Shown here: piece after piece, positions 18,277-28,549 of the stretch
Layout of the letters: each line of letters opens with the position of its first letter
Position numbering within the stretch: position 1 is the stretch's first letter
Assembly: GCF_004377485.1 (NCBI RefSeq)
Contig: NZ_SNTY01000014.1
Location: 1 to 64,000 of the forward strand
Length of the DNA stretch: 64,000 nt
Direction: 5' to 3'
Source of the DNA: Alkanindiges illinoisensis
Lineage (GTDB): Bacteria; Pseudomonadota; Gammaproteobacteria; Pseudomonadales; Moraxellaceae
Notes under the pieces: model-generated
Told to the model about the DNA's origin: nothing
Database searches by the model: none
What the model saw: only the letters and a program-made list of their open reading frames with translations
Made by a program: the position numbers and the translations under genes

Positions 18277-19080
18277 TTATATTGTTTTTTTTAGACGAAC
18301 ATATAGGTTCTTGTGGTCATTAGTTGCTGATTTTCTCTCCTCTACTTCGAAAAAATCATCGTATTTTTTTACTAAGTCACTTAATTTTTTATAACCATAG
18401 TTTCTGGGGTCAAAATCGGTTTGCAGTAATTTCCATTGGGAACCAAATGCTGCCACTGTGATCCAATCTGAGTCCTGATTATCAAAAATCTGTTTAATTT
18501 TATCTAAGGGTAAGTTTTGCTCTGTCACTTTTGACGAGAGTACAGAAGTAGTTGGAGGAGTTGCTATTGTTTGTTCAGATTTTACTGTTTGATTAACAGG
18601 TTGTTCAACAATCTCCTCATCTCTTAAATTTTCAACATAAATGAATTGGCTACAAGCATTTCTAAATGAAGCAGGAGTTTGTTTTTTGCCAAAACCGTAA
18701 ACTGTTGCGCCTTGTTCTTTAATACGGATTGCCAAAGCGGTAAAGTCGCTATCACTGGATACAATGCAAAAACCATCAAAACGGTCTGTATAAAGTAAAT
18801 CCATTGCATCAATAAACATAAAACCATCAGTCGCATTTTTACCAGTTGTATAAGTAAATTGCTGCATGGGTTTGATAGCAAGTTCATTAATACACTGTTT
18901 CCAAGCACTGCCTACTTGGTCAGTAAAATTACCATAAATGCGTTTTACGGTAGCTTCACCAAACTTGGTAATTTCATCAAGAATATTTTTAATGTCCTTA
19001 GCTGAGGCATTATCCGCATCAATGAGTACAGCAAGTTTAGAAATTTTTTCTTCAGAAATATTAAATACAGTTTTTTTCAT
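18277..19080 (-). CDS. NYN-domain protein with C-terminal OST-HTH/LOTUS domain
   Basis: A predicted RNase of the PIN-like NYN (LabA/DUF88) family. Residues about 14-150 hold the NYN fold with its acidic positions: Asp21/Asp23 (LIDADN), Asp85 and Asp91 (TDGFMFIDAMD), and Asp110/Asp112 (SSDSDF). After a Thr/Ser/Val-rich linker, residues about 200-265 match an OST-HTH/LOTUS domain, which binds RNA. I chose the start MKKTVFNIS; an upstream in-frame extension of 56 codons is hydrophobic AT-rich intergenic DNA. The gene is AT-rich compared with lysR and leuC on either side, suggesting acquisition. Its substrate RNA is unknown. Confidence 0.85.
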   Translation of the reverse strand: MKKTVFNISEEKISKLAVLIDADNASAKDIKNILDEITKFGEATVKRIYGNFTDQVGSAWKQCINELAIKPMQQFTYTTGKNATDGFMFIDAMDLLYTDRFDGFCIVSSDSDFTALAIRIKEQGATVYGFGKKQTPASFRNACSQFIYVENLRDEEIVEQPVNQTVKSEQTIATPPTTSVLSSKVTEQNLPLDKIKQIFDNQDSDWITVAAFGSQWKLLQTDFDPRNYGYKKLSDLVKKYDDFFEVEERKSATNDHKNLYVRLKKTI

Positions 19081-19174
19081 AATTATCTCAATGGGCAAAT
19101 TTATGGATACTATAATAAGATTAAGTAAATAAAAATATATTCCAAAAAGTTTGTTAAATGATAAAAATGATAAA

Positions 19175-19203
19175 TTAGTGTTATTTAAAAAACATCTTAT
19201 AAT
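19175..19203 (+). promoter_or_regulatory. candidate leuC promoter
   Basis: A perfect TATAAT at 19198-19203 with TTAGTG 17 bp upstream, about 40 bases before the leuC start. The -35 match is weak. Confidence 0.5.
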
Positions 19204-19246
19204 GATCCTATAGCAATTCTTACCCAGCATTGGCGAGGCAAATAAC

Positions 19247-20665
19247 ATGGCCGGAAAAACACTTTACGACAAATTGTGGGATGACCATTTGGTCAAGCAG
19301 CGCGACGATGGTTCATGCCTCATTTACATTGACCGCCAGCTATTGCACGAAGTCACCAGTCCGCAGGCATTTGAAGGCCTGCAATTGGCTGGCCGCAAGC
19401 CATGGCGTCTGGATGCCAACATTGCTACACCCGATCACAACGTGCCGACTGATAAGGCCGAACGTTCTGAAGGTATTGCCGGCATCAAGGATGACACCTC
19501 GCGCATTCAGGTGAAAACGCTGGATGAAAATTGCAAGGCTTTCGATATTGTTGAATTTGACATCAATGATGTACGTCAGGGCATTGTGCATGTGGTTGGC
19601 CCGGAGCAGGGTTTAACCTTACCGGGCATGACGGTGGTGTGTGGTGATTCGCATACCGCCACGCACGGTGCATTTGGCTGTCTGGCGCATGGTATTGGCA
19701 CCTCTGAAGTGGAACACGTACTGGCCACCCAGTGCCTGATCCAGAAGAAATCCAAAAACATGCTGATCCGTGTTGATGGCGTGCTGGGCGCTGGCGTGAC
19801 CCCTAAAGATGTGGTATTGGCCATTATTGCCAAGATTGGCACGGCGGGTGGCACAGGTTATGCGATTGAGTTTGGCGGTCAGGTTTTCCGTGATATGTCC
19901 ATCGAAGGCCGCATGACCGTCTGTAATATGGCCATTGAAGCCGGCGCGCGCGTGGGCATGGTGGCTGTAGATGACAAAACCATCGCCTATGTGAAAGACA
20001 AGCCGCATGCACCCAAGGCCGAGCAGTGGGATCAGGCGGTTGATTACTGGAGCACCCTGCATTCTGATGATGATGCGGTGTTTGATGCCGTGGTTGAAAT
20101 TGACGGCGCCAGCATTGAGCCACAAGTATCGTGGGGCACGTCACCTGAAATGGTAATTCCTGTGACCCAGCCAGTGCCGACATTGGCGCAGGCCAAGGAT
20201 GAGGTTCAGCGTAATGACTGGACGCGTGCTTACCAGTACATGGGTTTAACCGCAGGTCAGGCCTTGAGTGATATTCCGCTGGATCGGGTATTTATTGGTT
20301 CTTGCACCAATTCACGCATTGAAGATTTGCGTGCTGCGGCTGAAGTTATTAAGGGCCGCAAAGTAGCTTCAAGCATTAAACAGGCGATGGTCGTTCCCGG
20401 TTCGGGTTTGGTGAAGCAACAAGCCGAAGCCGAAGGGCTGGATAAGGTATTTGTGGAAGCGGGCTTTCAGTGGCGCGAGCCGGGTTGCTCGATGTGTCTG
20501 GCCATGAATGCCGACAAGCTGCAACCAGGTGAGCATTGTGCATCTACCTCAAACCGTAATTTTGAGGGCCGTCAGGGCAATGGCGGGCGTACCCATCTGG
20601 TCAGCCCAGCAATGGCAGCCGCAGCCGCACTGGCTGGTCATTTTGTTGATGTCCGTCATTTCTAA
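19247..20665 (+). CDS. leuC: 3-isopropylmalate dehydratase large subunit
   Basis: With LeuD it isomerises 2-isopropylmalate to 3-isopropylmalate in leucine synthesis. The 472-residue protein has the aconitase-family motifs, including [15 protein letters not shown] and the iron-sulphur cluster cysteines in IGSCTNSR and EPGCSMC. GGCGAGG precedes the ATG. It is followed by leuD after a 79-bp gap containing a hairpin. Confidence 0.97.
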   Translation: MAGKTLYDKLWDDHLVKQRDDGSCLIYIDRQLLHEVTSPQAFEGLQLAGRKPWRLDANIATPDHNVPTDKAERSEGIAGIKDDTSRIQVKTLDENCKAFDIVEFDINDVRQGIVHVVGPEQGLTLPGMTVVCGDSHTATHGAFGCLAHGIGTSEVEHVLATQCLIQKKSKNMLIRVDGVLGAGVTPKDVVLAIIAKIGTAGGTGYAIEFGGQVFRDMSIEGRMTVCNMAIEAGARVGMVAVDDKTIAYVKDKPHAPKAEQWDQAVDYWSTLHSDDDAVFDAVVEIDGASIEPQVSWGTSPEMVIPVTQPVPTLAQAKDEVQRNDWTRAYQYMGLTAGQALSDIPLDRVFIGSCTNSRIEDLRAAAEVIKGRKVASSIKQAMVVPGSGLVKQQAEAEGLDKVFVEAGFQWREPGCSMCLAMNADKLQPGEHCASTSNRNFEGRQGNGGRTHLVSPAMAAAAALAGHFVDVRHF

Positions 20666-20690
20666 AGGCACTTTATTTCTAAAAACCCCT

Positions 20691-20714
20691 AAATCCCCTT
20701 GTTTAAGGGGACTT
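20691..20714. repeat. hairpin between leuC and leuD
   Basis: AAATCCCCTT-gttt-AAGGGGACTT forms a 10-bp stem with one mismatch. It may adjust the leuC:leuD message ratio or protect RNA ends. No U-tract follows directly, so it is probably not a full terminator. Confidence 0.6.
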
Positions 20715-20744
20715 AAAATTCTGAAGATTTTTTAGGAAACAGAC

Positions 20745-21395
20745 ATGAAACCCTATACCGTTGAACAAGGTCTGGTTGCGCCATTGGATCGTGCCAATGT
20801 CGATACCGACCTGATTATTCCCAAGCAGTTTTTGAAATCCATCAAGCGCACTGGCTTTGGGGCCAACCTGTTTGATGAATTGCGTTATCTGGATGAAGGC
20901 TATCTGGGTCAGGACAACAGCAAGCGTCCCAAAAACCCTGATTTTGTGCTTAATCAGCCACGCTATCAGGGGGCTAGCATTTTGTTGACCCGTGCCAATT
21001 TTGGCTGTGGTTCCAGCCGTGAACATGCCCCGTGGGCGCTGGAAGAATATGGCTTTAGAACCGTTATTGCGCCAAGCTTTGCTGATATTTTCTTTAATAA
21101 CTGCTTTAAAAACGGCATGCTGCCGGTTATTTTGCCGGAAGACATCGTTGACCAGCTGTTTAATGAATGTCAGGCACAAGAAGGCTACCAGCTCACCGTA
21201 GATCTGCCTGCTCAGGTAGTCCGCACGTCTAATGGTCAGGAATTTGCCTTTAGCATTGATGAATTCCGCAAGCATTGCCTGATTAATGGTCTGGATGACA
21301 TTGGTTTGACATTACAGGACAGTGCGGTGATTTCCGAGTTTGAGAGCAAGGCACAGCAATCGCGTCCCTGGGTTTTTAATAGCCTGCGCCCTTAA
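20745..21395 (+). CDS. leuD: 3-isopropylmalate dehydratase small subunit
   Basis: Swivelling small subunit of isopropylmalate isomerase, partner of LeuC. At 216 residues it shows the N-terminal [17 protein letters not shown] and the substrate-recognition segment [26 protein letters not shown] precedes the start. It is followed by a lipoprotein gene and leuB in the same direction. Confidence 0.97.
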   Translation: MKPYTVEQGLVAPLDRANVDTDLIIPKQFLKSIKRTGFGANLFDELRYLDEGYLGQDNSKRPKNPDFVLNQPRYQGASILLTRANFGCGSSREHAPWALEEYGFRTVIAPSFADIFFNNCFKNGMLPVILPEDIVDQLFNECQAQEGYQLTVDLPAQVVRTSNGQEFAFSIDEFRKHCLINGLDDIGLTLQDSAVISEFESKAQQSRPWVFNSLRP

Positions 21396-21534
21396 GACCG
21401 GTAGATTGGAAGTGCGCAATAAGGCAATCTAAGGTATAGTTGGCCGGTTTATAGTTTTGGTATTAAGTATTCACCAGACACTATTTTGGTTCGTGTACAT
21501 TGGGGTACACCCATTGATGGAGCACTTGGTTGCC

Positions 21535-22155
21535 ATGTACAAAGCGGGTTTAACAGGTTTTGCAGTAGGGCTATTGTGTGCCAGTCTGGCCGGATGCCAG
21601 CTGGCGCCAAAATCAACAAAAACATCAGGTATGGCACCGCAGCCGCGCCTTTCCACGGCCAAGGTTAAGGTGCTGGAAAGTCCGCTACTCAAAGGGCTGG
21701 TGAGCTTGCACTGTTCTGGTGTAGCTGGCTGTGAATTTGCCAAGCTCAACAATATTGTGGTGATCAATGAAGTCACCCGGCAGCCAACTGATGATGCAAT
21801 TCATGCCTCGATTGTGCGGTTTGAAGACAACAGCCTGAATACCGGGCATCCCAACCGCTACTTTATTGCCATGCGTCCGGGACGTAATGAAATCAAGGTG
21901 CGGTTTTATCCGGTCACGCCCGACCGTGCTGAAAACTTTGTCCTGATTCATAATTTTCGCGCAGACCGCAATTATCGCCTGAACATGTTCCGGCAGCGTA
22001 GCGCAGATGCCGCTTCCAGCTTGCTGAGTGCTGCAACGCCAGATCCGCTATGTGTTGACTTGCTTGAAAATGACAAGGTATTGCGCCGCTTTTGCCGCCC
22101 GTTTGATCCGGCAACCGGAATGGGTGAATTTCTGGAGCAACGGGTAGGCAATTAA
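21535..22155 (+). CDS. conserved lipoprotein in the leucine cluster
   Basis: A 206-residue protein with a short signal peptide and a lipobox LAGC (lipidated Cys21 from the start MYKAGLTGFAV). I placed the start there because it gives a normal signal peptide; ATGs upstream would add a non-signal extension. After the lipobox there is a Pro/Thr/Lys linker and a compact domain with several cysteines (HCSGVAGCEF, PLCVDLL, RRFCRPF), which suggests disulphides in the periplasm. No family recognised. The position between leuD and leuB does not by itself imply a role in leucine synthesis. Confidence 0.72.
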   Translation: MYKAGLTGFAVGLLCASLAGCQLAPKSTKTSGMAPQPRLSTAKVKVLESPLLKGLVSLHCSGVAGCEFAKLNNIVVINEVTRQPTDDAIHASIVRFEDNSLNTGHPNRYFIAMRPGRNEIKVRFYPVTPDRAENFVLIHNFRADRNYRLNMFRQRSADAASSLLSAATPDPLCVDLLENDKVLRRFCRPFDPATGMGEFLEQRVGN

Positions 22156-22331
22156 GGGCAATTTATATGCGTGCATGGCTAAACCTGAATCCGTTAAAAG
22201 GAATGAGGCAAAGGCCTGATTCCTGATTTTTACATAGATTTTTATACAGGCGTTTTATATCAATCCGTGGTTCTGACACATTGGCAGGCTGCTGGATATA
22301 TCGCTAATAAATTGATGAGTGGAATAAGACA

Positions 22332-23411
22332 ATGTCAAAACAGATTTTAATTTTGGCGGGTGATGGAATTGGCCCGGAAATCATGTCAGCAGCGGAACGT
22401 GTGCTCGGTGTGGTGAATGAAAAGTTCAATCTGGGCTTAAGCTGGGAGCATGGCCTGCTGGGTGGCTGTGCCATTGATGCGCATGGCGTACCGCTACCCG
22501 ATGTTACCCTGAAAGCTGCAAAAAAAGCCGATGCAGTATTATTAGGCGCAGTGGGCGGGCCAAAGTGGGACACCATTGAACGCTCGATTCGTCCAGAACG
22601 TGGCTTGCTCAAAATTCGTAGTGAGCTGAACCTGTTTGCCAACTTGCGTCCGGCCATCCTGTATCCGCAACTGGCCGATGCATCCAGCCTAAAGCCCGAA
22701 ATTGTGGCAGGTCTGGATATCCTGATTGTCCGTGAACTGACTGGTGGTATTTACTTTGGCCAGCCGCGTGGCATTCGTACACTGGAAAACGGTGAAAAGC
22801 AGGGCTACAACACCGATGTATATTCAGAATCTGAAATCAAACGCATTGCCAAAGTTGCTTTTGACATGGCTGGTCTGCGTGGTGGCAAGGTCTGTTCGGT
22901 AGACAAAGCCAACGTGCTGGAAGTCACTGAGTTGTGGAAGCAAACCGTGACTGAACTCGCGGCCAGCGAGTATCCCAATATCCAGTTATCGCACATGTAT
23001 GTGGATAACGCCGCCATGCAACTGGTACGTGCGCCCAAGCAGTTTGATGTGATTGTAACTGGTAACCTGTTTGGCGATATTTTGTCAGATGAAGCCGCCA
23101 TGCTCACTGGTTCAATTGGTATGCTGCCGTCTGCTTCGCTGGATGAAAATGGCAAGGGCATGTATGAGCCATGTCATGGTTCAGCGCCGGATATTGCAGG
23201 CAAGAATATCGCCAATCCACTGGCCACCATTTTGTCTGTGGCCATGATGCTGCGCTATACCTTCCGTGAAGAAACCGCAGCCAAAGCCATTGAAGATGCA
23301 GTAGGCAAGGTACTGGATCAGGGTTTGCGTACTGGTGACATCATGAGTGATGGCATGACGCAGGTGGGTACGCAAGCCATGGGTGAAGCCGTAGTAAACG
23401 CACTGGCCTAA
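22332..23411 (+). CDS. leuB: 3-isopropylmalate dehydrogenase
   Basis: NAD-dependent oxidative decarboxylation of 3-isopropylmalate, the third step of leucine synthesis. The 359-residue protein begins with the family motif [12 protein letters not shown]. It contains the substrate-binding [10 protein letters not shown], and further on [20 protein letters not shown] and the cofactor region [13 protein letters not shown]. It lies about 180 bp after the lipoprotein gene and ends in a strong terminator. Confidence 0.97.
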   Translation: MSKQILILAGDGIGPEIMSAAERVLGVVNEKFNLGLSWEHGLLGGCAIDAHGVPLPDVTLKAAKKADAVLLGAVGGPKWDTIERSIRPERGLLKIRSELNLFANLRPAILYPQLADASSLKPEIVAGLDILIVRELTGGIYFGQPRGIRTLENGEKQGYNTDVYSESEIKRIAKVAFDMAGLRGGKVCSVDKANVLEVTELWKQTVTELAASEYPNIQLSHMYVDNAAMQLVRAPKQFDVIVTGNLFGDILSDEAAMLTGSIGMLPSASLDENGKGMYEPCHGSAPDIAGKNIANPLATILSVAMMLRYTFREETAAKAIEDAVGKVLDQGLRTGDIMSDGMTQVGTQAMGEAVVNALA

Positions 23412-23427
23412 TCTTAGTTGGTACATG

Positions 23428-23457
23428 AAAAAGCTGATAGAAATATCAGCTTTTTTT
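23428..23457 (+). terminator. terminator of the leucine cluster
   Basis: AAAAAGCTGATA-gaaa-TATCAGCTTTTTTT, a perfect stem with a four-base loop and T run. Confidence 0.9.
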
Positions 23458-23620
23458 ATGCCTGCGTTTTGGTAGGAGTTTTTGAATATGATGTCAACGC
23501 TTTAAAGGAATTTGCTTTACCTAAAAATACATTTTGAAAATAAATCGGCATGTCATTCTCTGGACTGGCTTGCTAGGGTAATAACAACATTAAATGAGCA
23601 AACCCCTCACGGAGAATATC

Positions 23621-24157
23621 ATGGCAAAGATTGCATTTCTGGTGCATAACTATTTTGAACAGGTGGAACTGACTGGCCCGCGTGAAATTCTGGAAGACCG
23701 TGGTCATAGCACAGTGCTGATTGCTGCGGAAGACCAGACCCTGCAAGGCATGGAAAGTGACGTGAATAAAAAGGATGAGTTTCAGGCCGATTTATTGCTC
23801 AAAGATGCCAACTATATGGATTATGATGCGCTGGTACTGCCAGGCGGTACAGTCAATGCGGACAAGATACGGGTAAATCCAATGGCACAAAAAATGGTTA
23901 AGGATTTTTTAGATGCCGACCGTCTGGTGGCAGCCATTTGCCATGCACCATGGTTGCTGGTTTCCAGTGACGTGGTAGCAGGCAAGGATATTACCGCTTA
24001 CGAATCACTGAAAGATGACCTGACCAATGCAGGAGCCAACTATCAGGATGAACCCGTGGTGCGTGATGGCGATATTATCACCAGCCGCAAGCCGGATGAT
24101 ATTCCCGCGTTTGCACAGGCCATTGATGAGTTTTTTATCAAGCATGACTCCAAGTAA
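23621..24157 (+). CDS. DJ-1/PfpI-family protein
   Basis: A 178-residue member of the DJ-1/PfpI superfamily, of the YhbO/PfpI type. The nucleophile elbow is AAICHAPW with Cys107 and the adjacent His108, and LVLPGG and the N-terminal VHNYFEQVE supply the glutamate. Family members are described as glyoxalase/deglycase or stress-protective enzymes, though some of these activities are debated. CACGGAG precedes the chosen ATG. The gene is alone and converges with the serine hydrolase gene. Confidence 0.9.
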   Translation: MAKIAFLVHNYFEQVELTGPREILEDRGHSTVLIAAEDQTLQGMESDVNKKDEFQADLLLKDANYMDYDALVLPGGTVNADKIRVNPMAQKMVKDFLDADRLVAAICHAPWLLVSSDVVAGKDITAYESLKDDLTNAGANYQDEPVVRDGDIITSRKPDDIPAFAQAIDEFFIKHDSK

Positions 24158-24212
24158 CCAAAGCAGCTACAATCTGCTAAGGCCACTTAAAGCGTTGCTG
24201 ATAATTTAAAAC

Positions 24213-24234
24213 GGCTGGGTTATCGTTACCAGCC
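24213..24234 (-). terminator. possible terminator of the serine hydrolase gene
   Basis: GGCTGG/CCAGCC with a 10-nt loop, followed on the minus strand by GTTTTAAATT. A weak U-tract makes this uncertain. Confidence 0.45.
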
Positions 24235-24246
24235 TGAATTGATGGC

Positions 24247-25590
24247 TTAAACCTGATCCGTTTCGCTATTGTCGCTACCAAACAGCGACCGGCGCTGTTC
24301 ACGGGGAATCGCTGGGCACTGGCTGGAAATCTGGTACAGCACGTTACCAAGGCTTGGCAAATGCGTGCCCACTACCGATTTACCAGACGTCAGCAATGAC
24401 ACACTAATGTCACGTGCCGGGTCAGCCCAGCACAAAATATTGGAAAAGCCAATATGCCCAAAGGCCTGTCCGGTCATGGGGCCAAACAAGCCAACCGGAT
24501 TACTGCCCAGCATTGGGCCAAGGGCATAACGCATTGGTGCCAGCAGCGTACGATCCAGACTGGTGCCGGAAGTGGGTAGGGTAGCCCGGAACACCGTACG
24601 CGGCGATAAAATCTGCTTACCATTATAGCTACCGCCACTGAGCAGCATTTCAAAGAAACGGCCAGCCTGTTCCGCGCTAGTGTAAATATTGCCAGCCGGG
24701 CAAATGGTTTCCATAAAGCGCGGGTCATTGGTCACGTCCACCGCCAGTTGCAAGCCACTACCCAGCACGCGATTCAGGTATTTATCTGTACCAAGGCCCG
24801 GATGCAGGCCAGTGGCGTAATTCATGGCGACCTGATCGCGCATTTCGGGTTTTAAGCCGTAGTTAAAATAATGCAGGCCCATGGGCTGTTCAATTTGCTC
24901 ATGCAGGAAAGTGCGCAAATCCTGTCCAGTCACCCGTTCAATAATTTCGCCCAGAATATAGCCAGCCGTAACCGCATGATAGGCTAGCCGTGAACCCGCA
25001 GCCGATACGGGCGCTGCCTTGTATAGCCGCTGCATGATTTCATCATGGTTAAACAACAGCTCTGGCGTCACATCGCCTTCGATCTTGGGAATGCCGCCAC
25101 GGTGCGCCAGCAAATGAAAAATTGTGGCACGGCGTTTACCATTCATGCCGTATTCGGGAATGTAATAACTGACCGGATCAAGCAGGTTAATGGCGCCCTG
25201 TTCATCCAGCAAATGAATCAGCATGGCCGTGACAATCTTGGAAGCCGAAAACAGGCACACGGGTGTGTCCGGATTGGCAACTTTTGCATCAACAGCCAGT
25301 CCTTCGGCAGAGTTGCCGTGCACATGACCCAGTGAGCGGTTCAGGATAATTTGCCCCTGTCGGCGCAGACAAAATGTGATGAGCGGATAGTTGCCGGTTT
25401 TATACAGTGACTCAATACTGTGCCAGATTTTATTTACCTGTTTTGTGGTCATGCCACCTGCTTCAGCGGGCTGTTCATCCTGCTGGCGGATAATGGCCGA
25501 TAGGTTTTTTGGAACATGGCAGGTATTGGTAGACAGTAGTTTCACGTTCAACTCATCGCGTGCTGGCAATATTGCCGTTGAGTGTGCCAA
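24247..25590 (-). CDS. serine hydrolase, class C beta-lactamase-like esterase
   Basis: A 447-residue protein of the beta-lactamase/penicillin-binding-protein-like superfamily (EstB-type). It shows the Ser-x-x-Lys motif SASK, a Tyr-containing second motif at YHAVTAG, and HIGFSN in place of KTG near the C-terminus. These are signs of an esterase rather than an antibiotic-degrading enzyme. No signal peptide is evident. Substrate unknown. Confidence 0.85.
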   Translation of the reverse strand: MAHSTAILPARDELNVKLLSTNTCHVPKNLSAIIRQQDEQPAEAGGMTTKQVNKIWHSIESLYKTGNYPLITFCLRRQGQIILNRSLGHVHGNSAEGLAVDAKVANPDTPVCLFSASKIVTAMLIHLLDEQGAINLLDPVSYYIPEYGMNGKRRATIFHLLAHRGGIPKIEGDVTPELLFNHDEIMQRLYKAAPVSAAGSRLAYHAVTAGYILGEIIERVTGQDLRTFLHEQIEQPMGLHYFNYGLKPEMRDQVAMNYATGLHPGLGTDKYLNRVLGSGLQLAVDVTNDPRFMETICPAGNIYTSAEQAGRFFEMLLSGGSYNGKQILSPRTVFRATLPTSGTSLDRTLLAPMRYALGPMLGSNPVGLFGPMTGQAFGHIGFSNILCWADPARDISVSLLTSGKSVVGTHLPSLGNVLYQISSQCPAIPREQRRSLFGSDNSETDQV

Positions 25591-25640
25591 TGACCGGGCA
25601 AAAAGTCAGTGTCCAAAATGACAGGGTTTTGAAAACAATT

Positions 25641-25669
25641 TTGCAATCATGCAGCATTTACTTTAAAAT
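25641..25669 (+). promoter_or_regulatory. rpsO promoter
   Basis: TTGCAA at 25641-25646 and TAAAAT at 25664-25669 are separated by 17 bp, about 110 bases before rpsO. Confidence 0.65.
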
Positions 25670-25776
25670 ATGCGACTGCTGTAGTGATGCACGGCATTCA
25701 TTGAAGGTGATTGCGCAAGTAAGGCGCCTTTTGTGAAATTTTCGCATCTTTTATTGAAGCATCTCGGAGAGTTCTC

Positions 25777-26046
25777 ATGGCTTTAAACAACGCAGACCGC
25801 GCTGATATCATAGAAAAATTTGCCCGCGCAGAAAATGACACAGGTTCACCAGAAGTTCAGGTTGCCCTGCTGACTGCACAAATCAATGACCTGCAAGGTC
25901 ACTTTAAAGCGCACAAGCATGACCATCACAGCCGTCGTGGTTTGATCCGCAAAGTAAACCAGCGCCGTAAATTGCTGGACTACTTAAAAGGCAAAGACAG
26001 CGACCGTTATCAATCGCTGATTGGTGCACTGGGTCTACGTCGCTAA
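25777..26046 (+). CDS. rpsO: 30S ribosomal protein S15
   Basis: 89 residues with the family core [18 protein letters not shown] and [22 protein letters not shown]. It binds the central domain of 16S rRNA. A clear GGAG precedes the ATG. It stands before pnp as in most gammaproteobacteria, but without truB directly upstream. Confidence 0.98.
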   Translation: MALNNADRADIIEKFARAENDTGSPEVQVALLTAQINDLQGHFKAHKHDHHSRRGLIRKVNQRRKLLDYLKGKDSDRYQSLIGALGLRR

Positions 26047-26138
26047 GACGAGCCAGATGATCAACTGTTCAAGCCGCTATAATTTAATGGTTATGGGCAA
26101 TCGGTCGTATCTAATGAATAACTTTCATTAGAATTGGG

Positions 26139-26167
26139 GAAGGGGCGATTATTCGCTCCTTCTTTGT
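26139..26167 (+). terminator. rpsO-pnp intergenic hairpin
   Basis: GAAGGGGCGA-ttat-TCGCTCCTTC is a 10-bp stem with one G-U pair, followed by TTTGT. In E. coli the same interval carries the rpsO terminator and an RNase III processing hairpin; either role is possible here. Confidence 0.6.
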
Positions 26168-26293
26168 ATGTTCACTGTACGGCGTAAAGCGGCTTCTAAC
26201 GCCTGTTATTCAAACGATAAATAAAAAATCATTATAGATAACAGTCGTTAGGGGCCTTGCGCCACCAAAAAATGTATTAAGGAAAAATTATAG

Positions 26294-28387
26294 ATGTCGA
26301 TGTTTAATATTGTTCGTAAAGAATTTCAATATGGCCAGCATACCGTAGTGCTGGAAACAGGCCGCATTGCGCGTCAGGCCAATACTGTATTCATCACCAT
26401 GGGTGGTGTAAGTGTACTGGTTGCCGTGGTTGCACAGCCAACTGCCAAAGCAGGTCAGGATTTCTTCCCACTGACTGTAAACTACCAAGAGAAGCAATAT
26501 GCGGCTGGCCGCATTCCGGGTGGTTATGGCAAGCGCGAAGGCCGTGCGTCTGAAGCTGAAACCCTGATTTCCCGCCTGATTGACCGTCCGATTCGTCCAC
26601 TGTTTCCGGAAGGTTACTACAACGAAATTCAGGTCACTGCATCAGTAGTTTCTTCTGACAAAACCATGCATGCTGATATTGCTGCCATGCTGGGAACTTC
26701 TGCGGCACTGGCCATTGCCGGTACACCGTTTAAAGGCCCGATTGGTGCAGCCCGTGTGGGTTTCATCAATGGCGAATACATCCTGAACCCATCCATTGCG
26801 CAGCTTGATGCCAGTGAGCTGGATCTGGTGGTTGCTGGTACTGACAAGGCGGTACTGATGGTGGAATCAGAAGCCAAAGAGCTGTCTGAAGACCAGATGC
26901 TGGGCGCCGTATTGTTTGGCCATGATGAAATGCAGGTTGCTATTGCTGCCATTAATGATTTCGCAGCGCAAGTGGGTGCTCAGCCAAGTAACTGGACTGC
27001 GCCAGCGGTTAATACTGAACTGAAAGACCAGTTAAAAGCCCGTTTTGAAGCGCAGGTTTCTGAAGCCTATACCTTAACCGTTAAGCATGAACGCTACACT
27101 GCACTGGATGCCCTCAAGGCAGCAGCACTGGCTGAGTTTGCGCCAGAAGGTTCTCAAGATAGCTTAAGTGATGAAGTGGCTAACCTGTTTGAAGACCTGA
27201 AATACCGTACCGTGCGTGACAATATCCTGTCTGGCAAGCCACGTATTGATGGCCGTGATACCAAAACCGTGCGCGCGCTGGATGTACAGGTAGGCGTACT
27301 GCCGCGTACCCATGGTTCTGCATTGTTTACCCGTGGTGAAACACAGGCACTGGTAACGGCTACTTTAGGTAATACCCGTGATGCGCTGATGGTTGATACC
27401 CTGGCTGGTACCAAAACCGACAACTTCATGCTGCATTACAACTTCCCGGCGTATTCCGTGGGTGAAACTGGCCGTGAATCCGGCCCGAAACGCCGCGAAA
27501 TTGGCCATGGTCGTTTGGCGCGCCGTGGTGTGCAGGCCGTGTTGCCAGCGCCTGACCGTTTCCCGTATGTATTGCGTATTGTGTCTGACATTACCGAGTC
27601 CAATGGTTCATCTTCCATGGCTTCTGTATGTGGTGCCAGCCTTGCGTTAATGGATGCCGGTGTACCTTTAAAAGCTCCGGTTGCTGGTATTGCCATGGGC
27701 CTGGTGAAGGAAGGCGAGCGCTTTGCTGTATTGTCCGATATTCTGGGTGATGAAGATCACCTGGGCGACATGGACTTTAAAGTAGCCGGTTCTGCCAATG
27801 GCATTACCGCACTGCAAATGGACATCAAGATTGAAGGCATCACTGAAGAAATCATGGAAGTGGCACTGAATCAGGCCTATTCCGGACGTATTCATATCCT
27901 GAATGCCATGAATCAGGTACTCAACCGTGCCCGTCCAGAAATCAACATGCATGCCCCAACCTATGCTGTTATCCAGATTAATCCAGATAAAATCCGTGAT
28001 GTGATTGGTAAGGGTGGCGCAACCATTCGTGCCCTGACCGAAGAAACCGGTGCATCTGTTGATATCGAAGACAACGGTACCGTGCGTGTATTTGGTGAAA
28101 GCAAGGCTGCGACTCAGGCCGCTATTGCCAAGATTCAGGCGCTGACTGCCGAAGTTGAGCCAGGTACGGTTTACACAGGTACCGTGGTGCGCATCGTGGA
28201 ATTTGGTGCATTTGTGAACATTCTGCCGGGTACTGATGGCCTGCTGCATATTTCACAAATTTCCAATGAGCGTATTGCCAATGTGGCTGATGTACTGACC
28301 GAAGGCCAGAAAGTTCAGGTTCAGGTTCAGGACGTTGACCAGCGTGGCCGCATCAAGCTGTCCATGAAAGACATTCCACAGGCATAA
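26294..28387 (+). CDS. pnp: polynucleotide phosphorylase
   Basis: A 3'-5' phosphorolytic exoribonuclease and degradosome partner of RNase E. The 697-residue protein has two RNase PH-like cores. The C-terminal RNA-binding domains are KH (about 555-615, [15 protein letters not shown]) and S1 (about 620-690, [18 protein letters not shown]). AAGGAAAA precedes the start. Expression is probably linked to the rpsO-pnp hairpin, as in E. coli. Confidence 0.98.
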   Translation: MSMFNIVRKEFQYGQHTVVLETGRIARQANTVFITMGGVSVLVAVVAQPTAKAGQDFFPLTVNYQEKQYAAGRIPGGYGKREGRASEAETLISRLIDRPIRPLFPEGYYNEIQVTASVVSSDKTMHADIAAMLGTSAALAIAGTPFKGPIGAARVGFINGEYILNPSIAQLDASELDLVVAGTDKAVLMVESEAKELSEDQMLGAVLFGHDEMQVAIAAINDFAAQVGAQPSNWTAPAVNTELKDQLKARFEAQVSEAYTLTVKHERYTALDALKAAALAEFAPEGSQDSLSDEVANLFEDLKYRTVRDNILSGKPRIDGRDTKTVRALDVQVGVLPRTHGSALFTRGETQALVTATLGNTRDALMVDTLAGTKTDNFMLHYNFPAYSVGETGRESGPKRREIGHGRLARRGVQAVLPAPDRFPYVLRIVSDITESNGSSSMASVCGASLALMDAGVPLKAPVAGIAMGLVKEGERFAVLSDILGDEDHLGDMDFKVAGSANGITALQMDIKIEGITEEIMEVALNQAYSGRIHILNAMNQVLNRARPEINMHAPTYAVIQINPDKIRDVIGKGGATIRALTEETGASVDIEDNGTVRVFGESKAATQAAIAKIQALTAEVEPGTVYTGTVVRIVEFGAFVNILPGTDGLLHISQISNERIANVADVLTEGQKVQVQVQDVDQRGRIKLSMKDIPQA

Positions 28388-28425
28388 CAACAGGTCGTCT
28401 GATCTGTCATTGCTGGAATTGCTTT

Positions 28426-28453
28426 AAAAAGTCCGCTTCGGTGGGCTTTTTTA
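28426..28453 (+). terminator. pnp terminator
   Basis: AAAAAGTCCGC-ttcg-GTGGGCTTTTTT, a stem with G-U pairs closed by a stable UUCG loop and followed by T. Confidence 0.8.
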
Positions 28454-28549
28454 TTGGTCGGTCACTCAACAATATAATTGTACCTTGATTAATCTTCGTG
28501 CTATCTTTTGCAGGTTATTAGGACAAAAACAAGATTGAGGACCGCATAA

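Noticed and set aside
19081-19248. A 56-codon upstream extension of the NYN protein
   Set aside because: It would overlap the leuC start and promoter and adds only AT-rich, non-conserved sequence; the start MKKTVFNIS begins the known domain.
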